Assembly: GCA_000818945.1 (NCBI GenBank)
Contig: KN805397.1
Span: 130,530 to 194,529, forward strand
From: Schizochytrium sp. CCTCC M209059
Lineage: Eukaryota; Sar; Bigyra; Thraustochytrida; Thraustochytriidae
DNA: 64,000 nt
Reading direction: 5' to 3'
Shown: positions 41,601-50,747 of the stretch, in pieces
Position numbering within the stretch: the stretch's first letter is position 1
Layout of the letters: each line of letters begins with the position of its first letter
Notes under the pieces: generated by a model
Database searches by the model: none
What the model was told of the DNA's origin: nothing
The model's input: the letters and a program-made list of their open reading frames with translations, nothing else
Position numbers and translations under genes: made by a program

Positions 41601-43113
41601 ACGAGGGTATGCAAGCACTGGGACGCCTTTGCCAAACGTGCGGCGAACGATGCAGCATTGGGGTTCACGCTCGCGCACAGACGATGGAGCAAGCGCCGCC
41701 GATTCTGAGAGTAACCAGAGCGTGGATGCTGGTAGTGGACGCAAGGGATCCCGCTGGTCGTTTTTGTTTGGCGGGGGAGCTAGTAGCGGGGCCACGGGGA
41801 CGAATGGGAAGACGCCGGCACCCGTTGTGACCAAGGCAAGTGCAAGCCCTCATGCGTCGGGCGTCAAGAACGAGGAGGAGGAAGATCTCAAGAATGGCGC
41901 TCCGGGGTCGTCGATGCCGCAGGTGCTCTCACCGGTAACCTCGGATGGAGCTGGCGAAGCGGCCGAAGCCGAAGCGCCGATTCCTGTTCGCGTTCGCCCG
42001 ACGCCGGACCCGCCAACACTTAGCGACGGTGGTCAGTCTGGGGCTGCGGGCGGCGAGGAGCGCCTTGACCTGGACCACGTGTTTCCGAATCTGGAAATTG
42101 ATACGGAGCGGGAGACGTGTCCGCAATGCAATAAGAGCGTGCGCGATGAGGACATTCGCCGTGGTTGGGATACGGACCCGAACGACTACAACACGGAGTG
42201 CGCAGCTTGCGGGCGCAAGTTTGTGGCCTTCTTCACTGTTTACTCTCCGGACGAGGGCTGGGAGGGCTCGCGCGGGGCGGGAACTCCTCTCTTTTGTGAG
42301 TTCTTGCCGCCGTGGGCCTTGTCAAAGGAGGTGCGCTCCATTCTGCACAACGGCAGCATCGATTTCGTTTGCTGCCAGGAGTTTCGCCTGCGCAAGCCTA
42401 CTGTATTCTGGAACTTGGTGCTGTACTTTAGCGAGTTCAGCCTTCCCCTCGAGTTTCTCACGGGACCTCCGGCGGTGGACTTTGATCTCGGCGACTTTGA
42501 CGCGGTCTCACTCAACGCGATTGGATCACAGTTTCTCGATGCCGATCCTTTTGCGCAGGGGTCCTCACAGGACGACGGTCGTCGCCTGACGGGTTCCGAG
42601 ACCTTGGTGAGCGACGATGGCAACTGCGAAAGCCCTGTTTGCCCCGACGCCCGAGGAGGCGCCGATGCGGATGCCGCTGCAGGGACGACGGAGGCGCTTA
42701 CCGTAGAAGACGATGGCGACAAGGACGCTTCTTCGGGGGTATTGGACGTGAATCACAGTCCACCGCCGCTAGTGCCCATGGCGGCGGGGCCCGGGGGCAA
42801 GTCGTCGCGTAAGTGGGGTGTGCGCGGCGAGGAGCCTCGTAGCGCAGGCGGCGGCAGCAACAGCGGCAGCAGCAGCAGCAGCCGAAGGTTTTCGGCGCTC
42901 TCGCCGACGGCGACGGCACTGATGAAGAAGCGTTCGTTGCAATCCATGGGCGGTTCGCCCCCCTCCGCGGGGGGAAGCTCGCGTGGTGCGCGTTCCTTGA
43001 CCATTTCTGTTCCTGACTCGAATACGGCGAGTTTCACGTCGCAGCACGCCAAGGACGCGGCCATTCGCCGCAGAAGCATCGTGCTTCCGCCAGCATCTCC
43101 AGCGACAAGCTAG
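38662..43113 (+). CDS. DENN-domain Rab exchange factor, DENND4-like, with PPR segment
   Basis: The protein has 1483 residues. The ATG at 38662 opens MNNNNPTRRLLEYFLVVGID, the usual uDENN start. The uDENN and cDENN modules span about residues 8-340 (SVLSRYPETDHPDVPFP, then PKCLCLLSHWPF, LLTERQILVRS and PYAMLMVMQAPLPYLIG), and dDENN elements run to about 530. A pentatricopeptide-type segment lies near 785-835 (YRALIDACGRCGATDHAIRV, then a second unit), as found in metazoan DENND4 proteins. A zinc ribbon near 1152-1187 (CPQCNKS ... CAACGRKF) and a following C-terminal domain also match DENND4. Long Ser/Gly-rich linkers separate them. DENND4 proteins are GDP-GTP exchange factors for Rab10. The substrate here is inferred. 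It is a single exon. Confidence 0.85.
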   Translation: MNNNNPTRRLLEYFLVVGIDDQEGLQIAEEASPGSPQDAATDGDTEDGEETAHDPALETVYQISVLSRYPETDHPDVPFPSGVSMFCFPEGGVRCLEHMEMPRFYEFVSTGENGAHIFGFVLMIFEPIDRDLYTVDMAASGKLYHAPKCLCLLSHWPFRSQFRSFLTELYRLSISPVNQPLERAVSNFISEVPLPPAGKIRVQYQVGTAELTFTRPPANNPISWTDIGFQQVFECLDLDNVLKVFSALLTERQILVRSTQYSLLAACGEVFRALMYPFVWSHVYIPVLPYAMLMVMQAPLPYLIGVHEDTLHQAMLEGYEIPPTAVVVNLDKNRVSVSSKDFAVMDLPLHDMKKLKARVQQCAPAFEQRARTWAEDELPYMDLAISHAARPYEIDDDTAAHVRNVAQSGSDFDASGTRSVWCTLPDGSCNWPLVRTAFFRFFVSILRDYREFLVYPVQKPGSPRKRALASRAQRDLANGSFNADAFLARRRRATERTFMALLVNTQHFGCFIDDRLHPDGAHDADVVFFEQSLEAKFNRNFLTKLIPGMKNETPFLDDRQYSISKTVVANGPDQSPTPIPPSSWMPADPQRGYERFPRLRSALFGEIRPMPETGAGNPGADGLLASKPRLLRHKARGGEADQDFGSASDAIYATWFILFCSAIGRQTENAAELERYDARLAMPSGRLSVVSSSSVQTLTDVDVDGSLALKQGDKIKDQTAAATASGVSFASFGRSRRESDGSPDRAARMSVSSMDEARRAETSLIDLATAFEVLQTSQQWSNEVDEVVYRALIDACGRCGATDHAIRVLGMMHESGVTVDSQIYSNLVQSFSMNGDARSFKMDILDWKKLRQEVKAANQRIERSMRELAHRSFASGTSGQTHRSRGPGHVRGSSIHSRSRKSTLLRQLQSPKKQHSRQHSRTSSTSSGSSLMFSISGSSPGVSPGTHSRGPSGSIPNAASFGPVVSGGGGSFASASPQSLRGYASTGTPLPNVRRTMQHWGSRSRTDDGASAADSESNQSVDAGSGRKGSRWSFLFGGGASSGATGTNGKTPAPVVTKASASPHASGVKNEEEEDLKNGAPGSSMPQVLSPVTSDGAGEAAEAEAPIPVRVRPTPDPPTLSDGGQSGAAGGEERLDLDHVFPNLEIDTERETCPQCNKSVRDEDIRRGWDTDPNDYNTECAACGRKFVAFFTVYSPDEGWEGSRGAGTPLFCEFLPPWALSKEVRSILHNGSIDFVCCQEFRLRKPTVFWNLVLYFSEFSLPLEFLTGPPAVDFDLGDFDAVSLNAIGSQFLDADPFAQGSSQDDGRRLTGSETLVSDDGNCESPVCPDARGGADADAAAGTTEALTVEDDGDKDASSGVLDVNHSPPPLVPMAAGPGGKSSRKWGVRGEEPRSAGGGSNSGSSSSSRRFSALSPTATALMKKRSLQSMGGSPPSAGGSSRGARSLTISVPDSNTASFTSQHAKDAAIRRRSIVLPPASPATS

Positions 43114-43513
43114 TGAACTCCGCGAAGCCTGGGAGTGATTTGTTCTATTGTTTGAAAGAAAAAAACCAGTTGTATATTTCGAGCCTGACTGTGAGGCGCA
43201 ACAACCAAGATGTGCGCGACAGCGACGAGCTCTTCTCTGCCGCGCCGCAGCTGTTTGCGGGTGCTGGCTTCTTTTTCCCTTTTCGGATAACCAATTCATC
43301 AGCCATCGTCATGATGGCATAATAACTCGTTAGTTATCGCTGCCCACTGTCAGTGCCAGCTGAAGCGGATCATGGAAAGAATGCTCTGTTTTGGACGGTC
43401 GCTGTCGGCCTCGGCGTTCATCATTCACACAGCCTCGTTCCTATTGCTAAAGATACGGGCAGTATACTGGTGCTGTCGATGGTGCAGGAACGCATCCTCG
43501 CTGTCGTGCGCGG

Positions 43514-43660
43514 CAGCGTGCGCGACAGGCCAGCAGGAGCAGGGGCGAGCGGTGCAGATCCTGAAATGTCCAGCCTTGTCAGCGCACGACAGCGTGCGCG
43601 ACAGGCCAGCAGGTGCTGGGGCGAGCGGTGCAGATCTTGAAATGTCCAGCCTCGTTCAGC
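43514..43660. repeat. 76-bp tandem duplication
   Basis: Two adjacent copies begin with CAGCGTGCGCGACAGGCCAG at 43514 and 43590 and end near GAAATGTCCAGCCT. They differ by few bases, so the duplication is recent. Confidence 0.9.
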
Positions 43661-44422
43661 ATTTGAGGCGTTGGTGGTCTCGCCTCACTGGCTCTTGCGT
43701 TGTTTCCGAGTAAGTTTCGACCTTTGGAGGAAGAGAGAGACCCAGCAAGCGCTGCGGTGGGTTCGATGGTGGCTCGGGTCCAAAAGTTCCACGCCATAAG
43801 CCTCGAGCGTTCCTGTTGCTTCCGCAGTGGTTCGTAATTTTCTATCATGAGGCGTCCCACCTGCGGGATCAAACGGTCCACTCACCATGGTCACTGTCAG
43901 CTCGCTCCTCGGCCCCTACCATGACACGAGAGAGAGAGAGAGAGAGAGAGGTGTCGCCGTCGAGTTTCTCAACCTCGCCACTTCCTTCGTTAGCCTGGCA
44001 GTCTCACCCTCGGGTCGAGTCCAGTGAAGTCGAGTCGAGTGGAGTCGGCAGAAGTCTCCTCGGTCACCTCGCTATGCGCCGCCACTTCCTTCCAGCGAGG
44101 CCAACCTGTGACGCCGACCGACCTTTATGACCACTTTAGCATGCTGATGACTGATGACTGACTGCGCCTATTATAGTGGAGTGGTACTATCGCATGTCCC
44201 ATGCGAGCCTGCTGCGCGAGGAGGGAGGGCTCGCGCGTCTGGCTGGCGTGGCTGGCTGGGTCGAAGCACGCCCCGAGCTCGCGCGGACGCATCCCCTGCC
44301 GGTCGGCCGGCCGCTCGCTCTGCCGCGGGCCGTGGGACAGACAGTTTACCTCGGCCTGGGCTCGGTCTTGCCATGGCGTCCTGCAGCTTTGCCAAGCCCG
44401 CACCGCGACGGCCTGGAGCCCG

Positions 44423-44425
<3 letters not shown>

Positions 44426-44458
<33 letters not shown>

Positions 44459-44459
44459 A
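44426..44459. repeat. CTG triplet repeat
   Basis: About eleven CTG units lie in non-coding sequence. Confidence 0.85.
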
Positions 44460-45775
44460 CCTTCTGACTGACAACTTGCTCTAGCTTGCTCTAGCTAGCT
44501 TGCTCTGGCTAGCTTGCTTGCATGCCTGCGCAAGTGCCAAGAACCAAGCCCGTGCCGAGGCGACAATGTCCTCAACAGCTCGCTCTACTTCAACTACTCC
44601 CCCACCGCGGCTGCGCTGCTGCTGCTGCTGCGCGTATGTACGTATGTCATGTCGCCGAGGCCGGCGCTCTCGCTCGAAGCCGCCCCGCCTCCGAGGCCTC
44701 ACGACGTGGCCGGCCACCGCCTCGGCCTGTGCGGGCGAGGTCGGTCGCGTGCGCGGGTGCTGTTGGGGTGTAGGCGCGCCCGTGCTGGCCCTGAATGACC
44801 GTGCGCAAGTGCAGCCCAGGCACGGCAAGCACGCCGTCAGTGCCTCTCGTGCGTTGGAGGCACGCTCACTTTCGCGAGGCATTGACGTCCGAGTCGCATG
44901 CCAGCCATACCGTGCCAAGCGTAAGAAAGAACTCATCCACCGGCCCATTGTGTACATTTCATTTCATTTCATTCCATTTCATTTCGATCGTATTCTTCAT
45001 TCATTCATTCCCTCACATTCCGGCTGGCTCAGCTGATCCCTCGCGGTCTGCCGTACATCGTCAAATCGTCCCCCGTTTCCCAAGCCTTCCTTCGCTCGCT
45101 CCCTCTTCGTCCGTCCGAACCCTCGCCAGCGCTGCAGCTGCTGCCACTCATTTCCCGTCTGTCACTTTTCTCTCCCACTCTCGCTGCGCTCGCTCCCCGT
45201 CCGCGGCTCTCGCTCTTGGCCGTCAGCCAGTCACTCACTCACTCACTCGACTCGGCCGGAGTCCCTCGGCGCTCGCTCCGCCTTCGCCCCTTCGTCCCTG
45301 CGCTCCGTCCACCCATCCTGCGTCTGTTCTTGTCCCCGCTCGGCCTTTCCGCGCGCCAGCAGCAGCAGCAGCTTTCCGCGAGCCCGAGACCTTTCCGCGC
45401 TCCTCCTCTGCTGCTGCTGCCACTGCGGCGGACCTTTCCAGCGCCTCTCCTCCTCGCGACAACAGCGACTTGCGGGTCCGCAGAGAGAAACAATGCAAAC
45501 TGCCTTGCCTTGTTTTGCCTTGCCTTTCCTTTCCTTTCCTCTCCTTTCCGCTCCCTCCCTGCCTCTGCCTCCCGCTTTCTCTCTCTCTCCGGTCTCCCCG
45601 GTGAGGAGGGAGTGGGTGAGGAGGTGGCGGCCTCTTCCTCGCGCGGCGGCAGGCAGAGCGGCAGGCGAGGCGAGGCGGCGAGACCTGCGCGGGCGGGCGG
45701 CGAGGCGAGCGGGCGGCGCGCGTGCGTTCCGAGGGCGGCTGCGGCTGCGCGTCTGCGCGTGCGCGTGTCGGTCTG

Positions 45776-45776
45776 G

Positions 45777-45816
<40 letters not shown>
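45776..45816. repeat. GGCA tetranucleotide repeat
   Basis: About ten copies of GGCA (CAGG register) lie upstream of the CBS-domain gene. Confidence 0.9.
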
Positions 45817-45817
<1 letters not shown>

Positions 45818-45938
45818 TGTTTGTCTGGCGGCGGAGTGCGATCGTGAGGCTCGCGAGCCGCGGCAGAAGGCCAACGCGAGCGAGCGAGCGAGCGAGCGAG
45901 CGTCGCCACCGTCCCTCGCGCGAGCAAGGACAGGCGGG

Positions 45939-47105
45939 ATGCTCCGCGCCGCGGGAGGCGCGCTGCGGCGCTGCGGCGCGGCGGCGACGGCGGGCTCGCA
46001 GCAGACGCAGCGGCGCGCGCTGACGTCGACGGGGGCGGCCGAGGCCGCACCGCAAACGGTGACGCTCATGGACATCCTCGACAAGTCCAAGCCCGTCGTG
46101 TCCGTGGACAAGGGCATGAGCGTCCGCGACGCCGTCGGGGCGATGGCCGCCAACAAGGCGTCGACGATTTTCGTCCAGGATGACGGCTTCGTGTGCGGAG
46201 TGATCCGCGAGACGGACATCGTCACCCACGCCGGCGAGACGCAGGGGGACCTCTCCACGCGCGTCTCGGACATCATGCGCCCCGAAATCAGCTTCGCGAG
46301 CGTCTCCAACACCATCCGCGAGTCCCTCCAGCTGCTTAACGCCAGTAAACAGGATCACCTCCCTATTCTCCAACGCCGCGACGCAAACGCTTCCGCCGCC
46401 GACGACGACGACGTCAAGGTCGCGGACGTGCGCATGCTCGACGTCACCAGTATCATCTCCGCCAAGCAGATCATCGGCCAGTTTTACTTTGACGCCGTTG
46501 GGCCCCACGCAGAACTCGACGAAAAACAGCGTCTCAACCTCGAACAGGAGGCACAGACCTTGTATAAGCTGCCCAGCGTCAAGAGTATCATCAAGGCAAA
46601 AAAAGAGCGCAGCGAGGCCAAGGGCGAGCTCGGCACCATGGTGCTCAACACCCTCGTCGAGGACGAGATCAGCGTCGCGGAGACCATCCGCCAAATGATT
46701 AAATACAACAAGGGCAGCGTCGCCGTCATGGATATTTGCCGCGACGTCCCCGTGCTCGTGGGCCTCGCCACAGAGCAGGACATTGTCCGCCGCGTCCTCG
46801 CAGAGGGCCGCGACGCCGAGGAGACCCTTGTGGCTGATATTATGACACGCAGCAACCTTGCCACGGTCTCTTCCAAGGAAACGCTCTTGGCCTGCGCCTA
46901 CAAGATGATCCAAATGAATGTGCGTCATCTTCCCGTCGTGTCGCCCAAGGGCGAGCACGTTCTGGCCATGGTCTCCTCGGGTGACGTCGTCGCGTACTTG
47001 TGTGAGTCCTTTAACGCTGAAAACACCGCCGCGCCCTCGTCCTCTTCTTCTTCTTCTTCTTCTTCTTCTTCTTCTTCTTCTTCTTCTTCAACACCCTCCT
47101 CGTAA
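45939..47105 (+). CDS. Mitochondrial-type four-CBS-domain protein
   Basis: The protein has 388 residues. The frame is open further upstream, but that part is low-complexity GC-rich repeat translation; the ATG at 45939 begins an Arg/Ala-rich, acid-free presequence (MLRAAGGALRRCGAAA ... QRRALTS) typical of mitochondrial import. Two CBS pairs follow. Pair one (about 45-175) includes VVSVDKGMSVRDAVGAMA, VCGVIRETDIVT and LSTRVSDIMRPEISFAS. Pair two (about 235-370) includes VAETIRQMIKYNKGSVAVM, LVGLATEQDIVRRVL, VADIMTRSN and VRHLPVVSPKGEHVLAMVSS. CBS pairs bind adenosyl ligands (AMP, ATP, SAM) and regulate partners; plant CBSX3 is a mitochondrial example that acts on thioredoxin. The C-terminus is a poly-Ser run encoded by a TCT/TCC repeat. 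The ligand and partner are unknown. Confidence 0.85.
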   Translation: MLRAAGGALRRCGAAATAGSQQTQRRALTSTGAAEAAPQTVTLMDILDKSKPVVSVDKGMSVRDAVGAMAANKASTIFVQDDGFVCGVIRETDIVTHAGETQGDLSTRVSDIMRPEISFASVSNTIRESLQLLNASKQDHLPILQRRDANASAADDDDVKVADVRMLDVTSIISAKQIIGQFYFDAVGPHAELDEKQRLNLEQEAQTLYKLPSVKSIIKAKKERSEAKGELGTMVLNTLVEDEISVAETIRQMIKYNKGSVAVMDICRDVPVLVGLATEQDIVRRVLAEGRDAEETLVADIMTRSNLATVSSKETLLACAYKMIQMNVRHLPVVSPKGEHVLAMVSSGDVVAYLCESFNAENTAAPSSSSSSSSSSSSSSSSSSTPSS

Positions 47106-47280
47106 TTCGTAGTACAAATTTTTTTGACTCCTTTTCAGATTTCTTTGCCGACTGCATGCTCTTGACTCCCTCTCACCCCTTCCTCATCATGCATTGCAAC
47201 CCTTCTTGTCCTCGTCCTCGTCCGCCTTCTCTTCTTCCTCAACACAACATTAGTAGTAAAAATATTTCCGACTCTTTTTT

Positions 47281-49422
47281 TCAAATTGGACCTTTGACAC
47301 GCGCGACATGAGCACGTGCTTGTGCAGTGCATGACGTTTTTAGTTTGGGCATAATTTTTTTAAAGGGGGGTTTGAAGTCTTGCAATGCCGAGGCACCCCC
47401 TGCTTCCTCGTCATCATCGTCGTCGTCGTCGTCGTCGTCGTCATCATCATCATCGTCGTCGTCGTCGTTGGCCTTGTTTTCGTCCTTGCCCTTGCCCTTC
47501 TTCTTGGTCGGTTCAGTTACCTTTTTGGTTCCTTCTTCCAGTTTGGAGGCCTTGGCAGGAGGAGGGCCCGTGTCTTCGACCTCCTGTTCAACGGGATATC
47601 CCCACTCGTCATACTCGATCACAATGAGCTTCCGTTTACCCGACGAGCCCGACGGGGACGCCGACGACGGCGAAGCAGAGGAAAGCTCCTCGGGTGTGGC
47701 CGCCGTTGGGGAAATGCTAGAAATGTCCTTGGGTCGCACACCCATCGTAGCGCCATTGTTTCCCTCGGCCACTCCCCGATCCGAAGGCGGTGTCGCCGCT
47801 GTCTGAGAAGTAGCCTCCGTCTTCGCCGCCGGCTCACCCGAGCCGGTATCCAGTGCCTTTTCGCCAGGCTTGGCATCGTAGACCCGAAAGAGAGAATAGT
47901 GTGCGAATTGCTCGCGGTTCCAATTGTGAATACAGGCATGCAACCAGTCCGAATGGACCACCCAGATCTGCTTCGACTTGGCCTCGAGCGCCATTGGCGA
48001 GGTGGTGCTCCATGAAATCATCGCACGGGTGTCGGCCGAAATCTTAGCCTGGCACTTGGCGCCTGCATTCTCCGCGAGCGCCCAAACTGCGCGCCTATCC
48101 GGTTCCGGAATGTCAATGGCAACGGGTGTGCCGCGGAGAATGCGACGGCGCAGCTCGCGGAGCAGCTTTTTGACATCGCCACCCCTCCCACTGCGTTGCT
48201 GCTCGACTGTTGGCTCGTCGCGCGTCTTGTAAAAATGCGCGTGGACCCAGTGTAAAAGCTCGAGAACACGTTTGAGTCCTCGGTCCATCTTTTGCTTGGC
48301 CGCAGCCTCGACCTCCTCTTTGACCTCCTGCGCCAGATCAAACTCAGGGCCAGAAGCGTTATTCACGTCGGACATGCCCAGGAAAAAATGATACGGTCGG
48401 ATGGTCACCAAATTATTCACGTCTTCGATCCACACATCCGAGCGGTCATCCACGGCAATAACCATGCGGTCTTCTGTAGGGAAGAATCGCTGCAGACGTT
48501 TCACCTTGCCCAGCTCTGGGACATCTGTTCGAGAAATAATGCGGTCGCCAAAAAGAGACTTGTCTGGATCAAAAATGCGAGCCACCGCCTCGGCGTAGAG
48601 GCGCGTGCCGGCCGTGTAAATATACAGCTCGTACATTTTGCTAATCTGCTCGAGCCATTGCTCGAGCCCCGGGCGCAGCATCACAAAGTGCTCGCGTTCG
48701 CCGCCCGGGACGCCTTCCTTACTCATATCCAGCATGAAGCGGTGCAATAGTCTATCCGGAAGACCCTTGCTTTTCACAAAGGCCGGCGCACGGGCGTCAT
48801 CCGTGGCGTGCAGCAGGGTGTGGTCAATGTCCAGCACGAGCAAGAGCTTGCGCGATCGAATCAGCCGTTTCATTGCTCGCACGTGGTCGCCCTCCGCTTC
48901 GTCGCGGCTCACGAGAATCTTGTTCCCGCCGTCTACATTGAGCGTCATTGATGCCGAGATGCCCTCCTCCGGACGCTGATTTTCAATCAGTACGCCCCCC
49001 TGCGCGGTGGCGTCGCCGAGCGCCGTCTTGTTGATCAGCGATGGCGTACGGCCGCAAAGGCCGCAGAGGCCGCCGCCGACCACAATGGGGTGGTCGCAAT
49101 AGGTCATGCGCAGCAACGTCGGCGCTTCGCCTTCGCTGCCGTCCTCTTTTTTCGTCATTCCCGGCACGAGTTCGCCCTCCTTGAAAAAGATCTCCAGGAC
49201 TGTTCCGTCCAGAGGAGCCTGCAGGTCGAAGACTCGGTCATTCCCGCCGCCCGGTTGCTTGCACAGACATTCGGCCATGACGTCGCCAATCTCAACGTCC
49301 TGACCGACGTTCACGCGCCATCGCCGCACGCTGCCGCCGCGCGGCCCGGGAAAGAGCACTCGGGCCCGCCGCTGTTCCTCCTCGTCCTCCTTTTTGTCGC
49401 GCTTCGTCCTGCGTTTCCGCAT
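47281..49422 (-). CDS. CTDP1: RNA polymerase II CTD phosphatase FCP1
   Basis: The protein has 713 residues from the first ATG at 49422. It has an N-terminal lipoyl-like fold (WRVNVGQDVEIGDVMAE ... LQAPLDGTVLEIFF), then the FCP1-specific CDHPIVVGGGLCGLCG, then the phosphatase domain with the DxDxT signature LVLDIDHTLLH near residue 198. Further elements are LRPGLEQWLEQ, YELYIYTAGTRLYAEA and VIAVDDRSDVW. A BRCT domain follows (about 430-520), ending near WVVHSDWLHACIHNW. The tail has Ser/Pro-rich, poly-Asp and Lys-rich segments. FCP1 removes Ser2/Ser5 phosphates from the Pol II C-terminal repeats to recycle the polymerase; the catalytic Asp of DxDxT is phosphorylated in turnover. All key residues are present. 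The poly-Asp run is encoded by a GTC/ATC (plus strand) repeat. Confidence 0.95.
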   Translation of the reverse strand: MRKRRTKRDKKEDEEEQRRARVLFPGPRGGSVRRWRVNVGQDVEIGDVMAECLCKQPGGGNDRVFDLQAPLDGTVLEIFFKEGELVPGMTKKEDGSEGEAPTLLRMTYCDHPIVVGGGLCGLCGRTPSLINKTALGDATAQGGVLIENQRPEEGISASMTLNVDGGNKILVSRDEAEGDHVRAMKRLIRSRKLLLVLDIDHTLLHATDDARAPAFVKSKGLPDRLLHRFMLDMSKEGVPGGEREHFVMLRPGLEQWLEQISKMYELYIYTAGTRLYAEAVARIFDPDKSLFGDRIISRTDVPELGKVKRLQRFFPTEDRMVIAVDDRSDVWIEDVNNLVTIRPYHFFLGMSDVNNASGPEFDLAQEVKEEVEAAAKQKMDRGLKRVLELLHWVHAHFYKTRDEPTVEQQRSGRGGDVKKLLRELRRRILRGTPVAIDIPEPDRRAVWALAENAGAKCQAKISADTRAMISWSTTSPMALEAKSKQIWVVHSDWLHACIHNWNREQFAHYSLFRVYDAKPGEKALDTGSGEPAAKTEATSQTAATPPSDRGVAEGNNGATMGVRPKDISSISPTAATPEELSSASPSSASPSGSSGKRKLIVIEYDEWGYPVEQEVEDTGPPPAKASKLEEGTKKVTEPTKKKGKGKDENKANDDDDDDDDDDDDDDDDDDDEEAGGASALQDFKPPFKKIMPKLKTSCTAQARAHVARVKGPI

Positions 49423-50747
49423 CTTGGCGAGTCGTGGCGTGCCGTTCGAGACGACACCAACGACGAGACCAACGACGACGACGACGACGACGACAACGAC
49501 CACGTGGTAGACCACCGCCAACGCAAGGCTCTTGAGCTCCTTGGCCCGTGCGTTGCGCCCTTGCTCGCCAGCTAGCGCGCGTGGCCAAGGAAAGAAGCCA
49601 ACGACGGCGAGCGCAAGTCGCTCTCGCTGCGAACGACGACGTTACCCGCCGCAAGATCGCAGTCGGTCTCCGCGGGCTCTTCGCAGGCCGCGGAGCCCTT
49701 CGAGGGCGAGCGACTTCGCGCGCGCGCTTCCGCGCAGTAGCTGCTTTTTTTGTCCTCTCGCCTGCTCAAGTTGCGTGGCCCAACTTGAACTCTCGGTTTT
49801 GCTTGCTTGATCTTTGAGCCACCGTGACCGCGCAATAGTAGTATATACTGCTAGTGCAACAGCCTACGTACAGGAAAGGAAGAAGGGGGAACGAACGTTG
49901 GAACGAGAACGCTATTTTTGAGAACGGTCATGGTCGCGGCGCTCAGCTCAGGATCAGCTCAGCGTAGCTCAGCAAGCACACTGTCAGTCGGTCAGCTCAG
50001 CCCCAGCTCATCTCGGCATGACAGAGGAGCAACGTGGATGTCTCTTGGAACTGATGGAGAATTGCCGTTGTCGCTATATCTGCCGCAAAGGAGCAATGTT
50101 TTTCGGAGAAGAAAGCGATTGCATCGAGATGCAGTTGAAAACTCGGAAGGAGGTCAAAGCAAAATCCAGTGAGCACATCTGAATCAAACATTCAACTTTT
50201 TTCCAAAGACGAGCAGCCAGAACGACGTTTTTCCTTTTCCACTCTATGTTTTGAGTCAAATGCCACAAAGCTCATCAGCAGTCAACTGGGTTTAAACCCT
50301 TTTGTTGAATGCATTTGTTCTTGCTTATTTTCAGGGAAGTTCTGAGGCTGTCCTCATGTCAGCCACGCCGCTTGTTCATGATAGTCATCTGATTCGATCT
50401 TGTCATCAAGGGCTCATCCACAAAGGTATGTGATTTGTCTTCCAGGTCACGAGAGCGCGCAAACATTGAAGAAAACATTAAACATCCACAAAAACCGACT
50501 GCGAGCTGTGCCCAGAGACCAAGCTGCCGACCAACCTGAACGTCTCGAGCGCCTGTCTTTCTCCCCTTTCCTTCGGTCCGTGCCTGCGTGCGGTGCGCGC
50601 ACCGCAGCCGCGAATTGCGACCCATTGCTCTCCTCCCTCCAACCACCCTTCCTCCTACACGATTGCTGGGCCAAAAAGAGGGACTCGGGACTTGACTCGT
50701 GAGCGCAGGCAGTGCAGCAAAACCACAATTTTCGCAGAGAGGGGGCC
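49423..50747. promoter_or_regulatory. Divergent spacer between FCP1 and MnmH homologue
   Basis: This 1.3-kb region should hold both promoters. Short direct repeats of CAGCTCAG occur near 49943-50006. A CGACGA tract lies at about 49473-49500, just upstream of the FCP1 ATG. No gene is supported. Confidence 0.4.

Larger units (their letters stand above)
43114..45938. other. 2.8-kb spacer with many short repeats
   Basis: No gene is supported between the DENN protein and the CBS protein. The spacer holds a 76-bp tandem duplication (43514-43660), a GA tract (about 43929-43950), a CTG tract (44426-44459), TAGCTTGC runs (44483-44520), a TTCAT tract (44957-44990), TCAC units (45232-45250), pyrimidine blocks (45500-45600), GGCA units (45776-45816) and GCGA units (45876-45902). 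The CBS gene promoter lies at its right end. Confidence 0.45.

Noticed and set aside
45216..45938. 241-codon N-terminal extension of the CBS-domain frame
   Set aside because: Its sequence is low-complexity translation of GGCA and GCGA repeats; the ATG at 45939 starts a proper mitochondrial presequence.
45239..46958. Several long minus-strand frames opposite the CBS gene
   Set aside because: Antisense to the CBS domains and repeat-derived upstream; no recognisable motif.
49423..49521. Upstream extension of FCP1 with a Val-rich segment
   Set aside because: It has no ATG and translates a CGA/GAC repeat; the ATG at 49422 precedes the conserved lipoyl-like fold.
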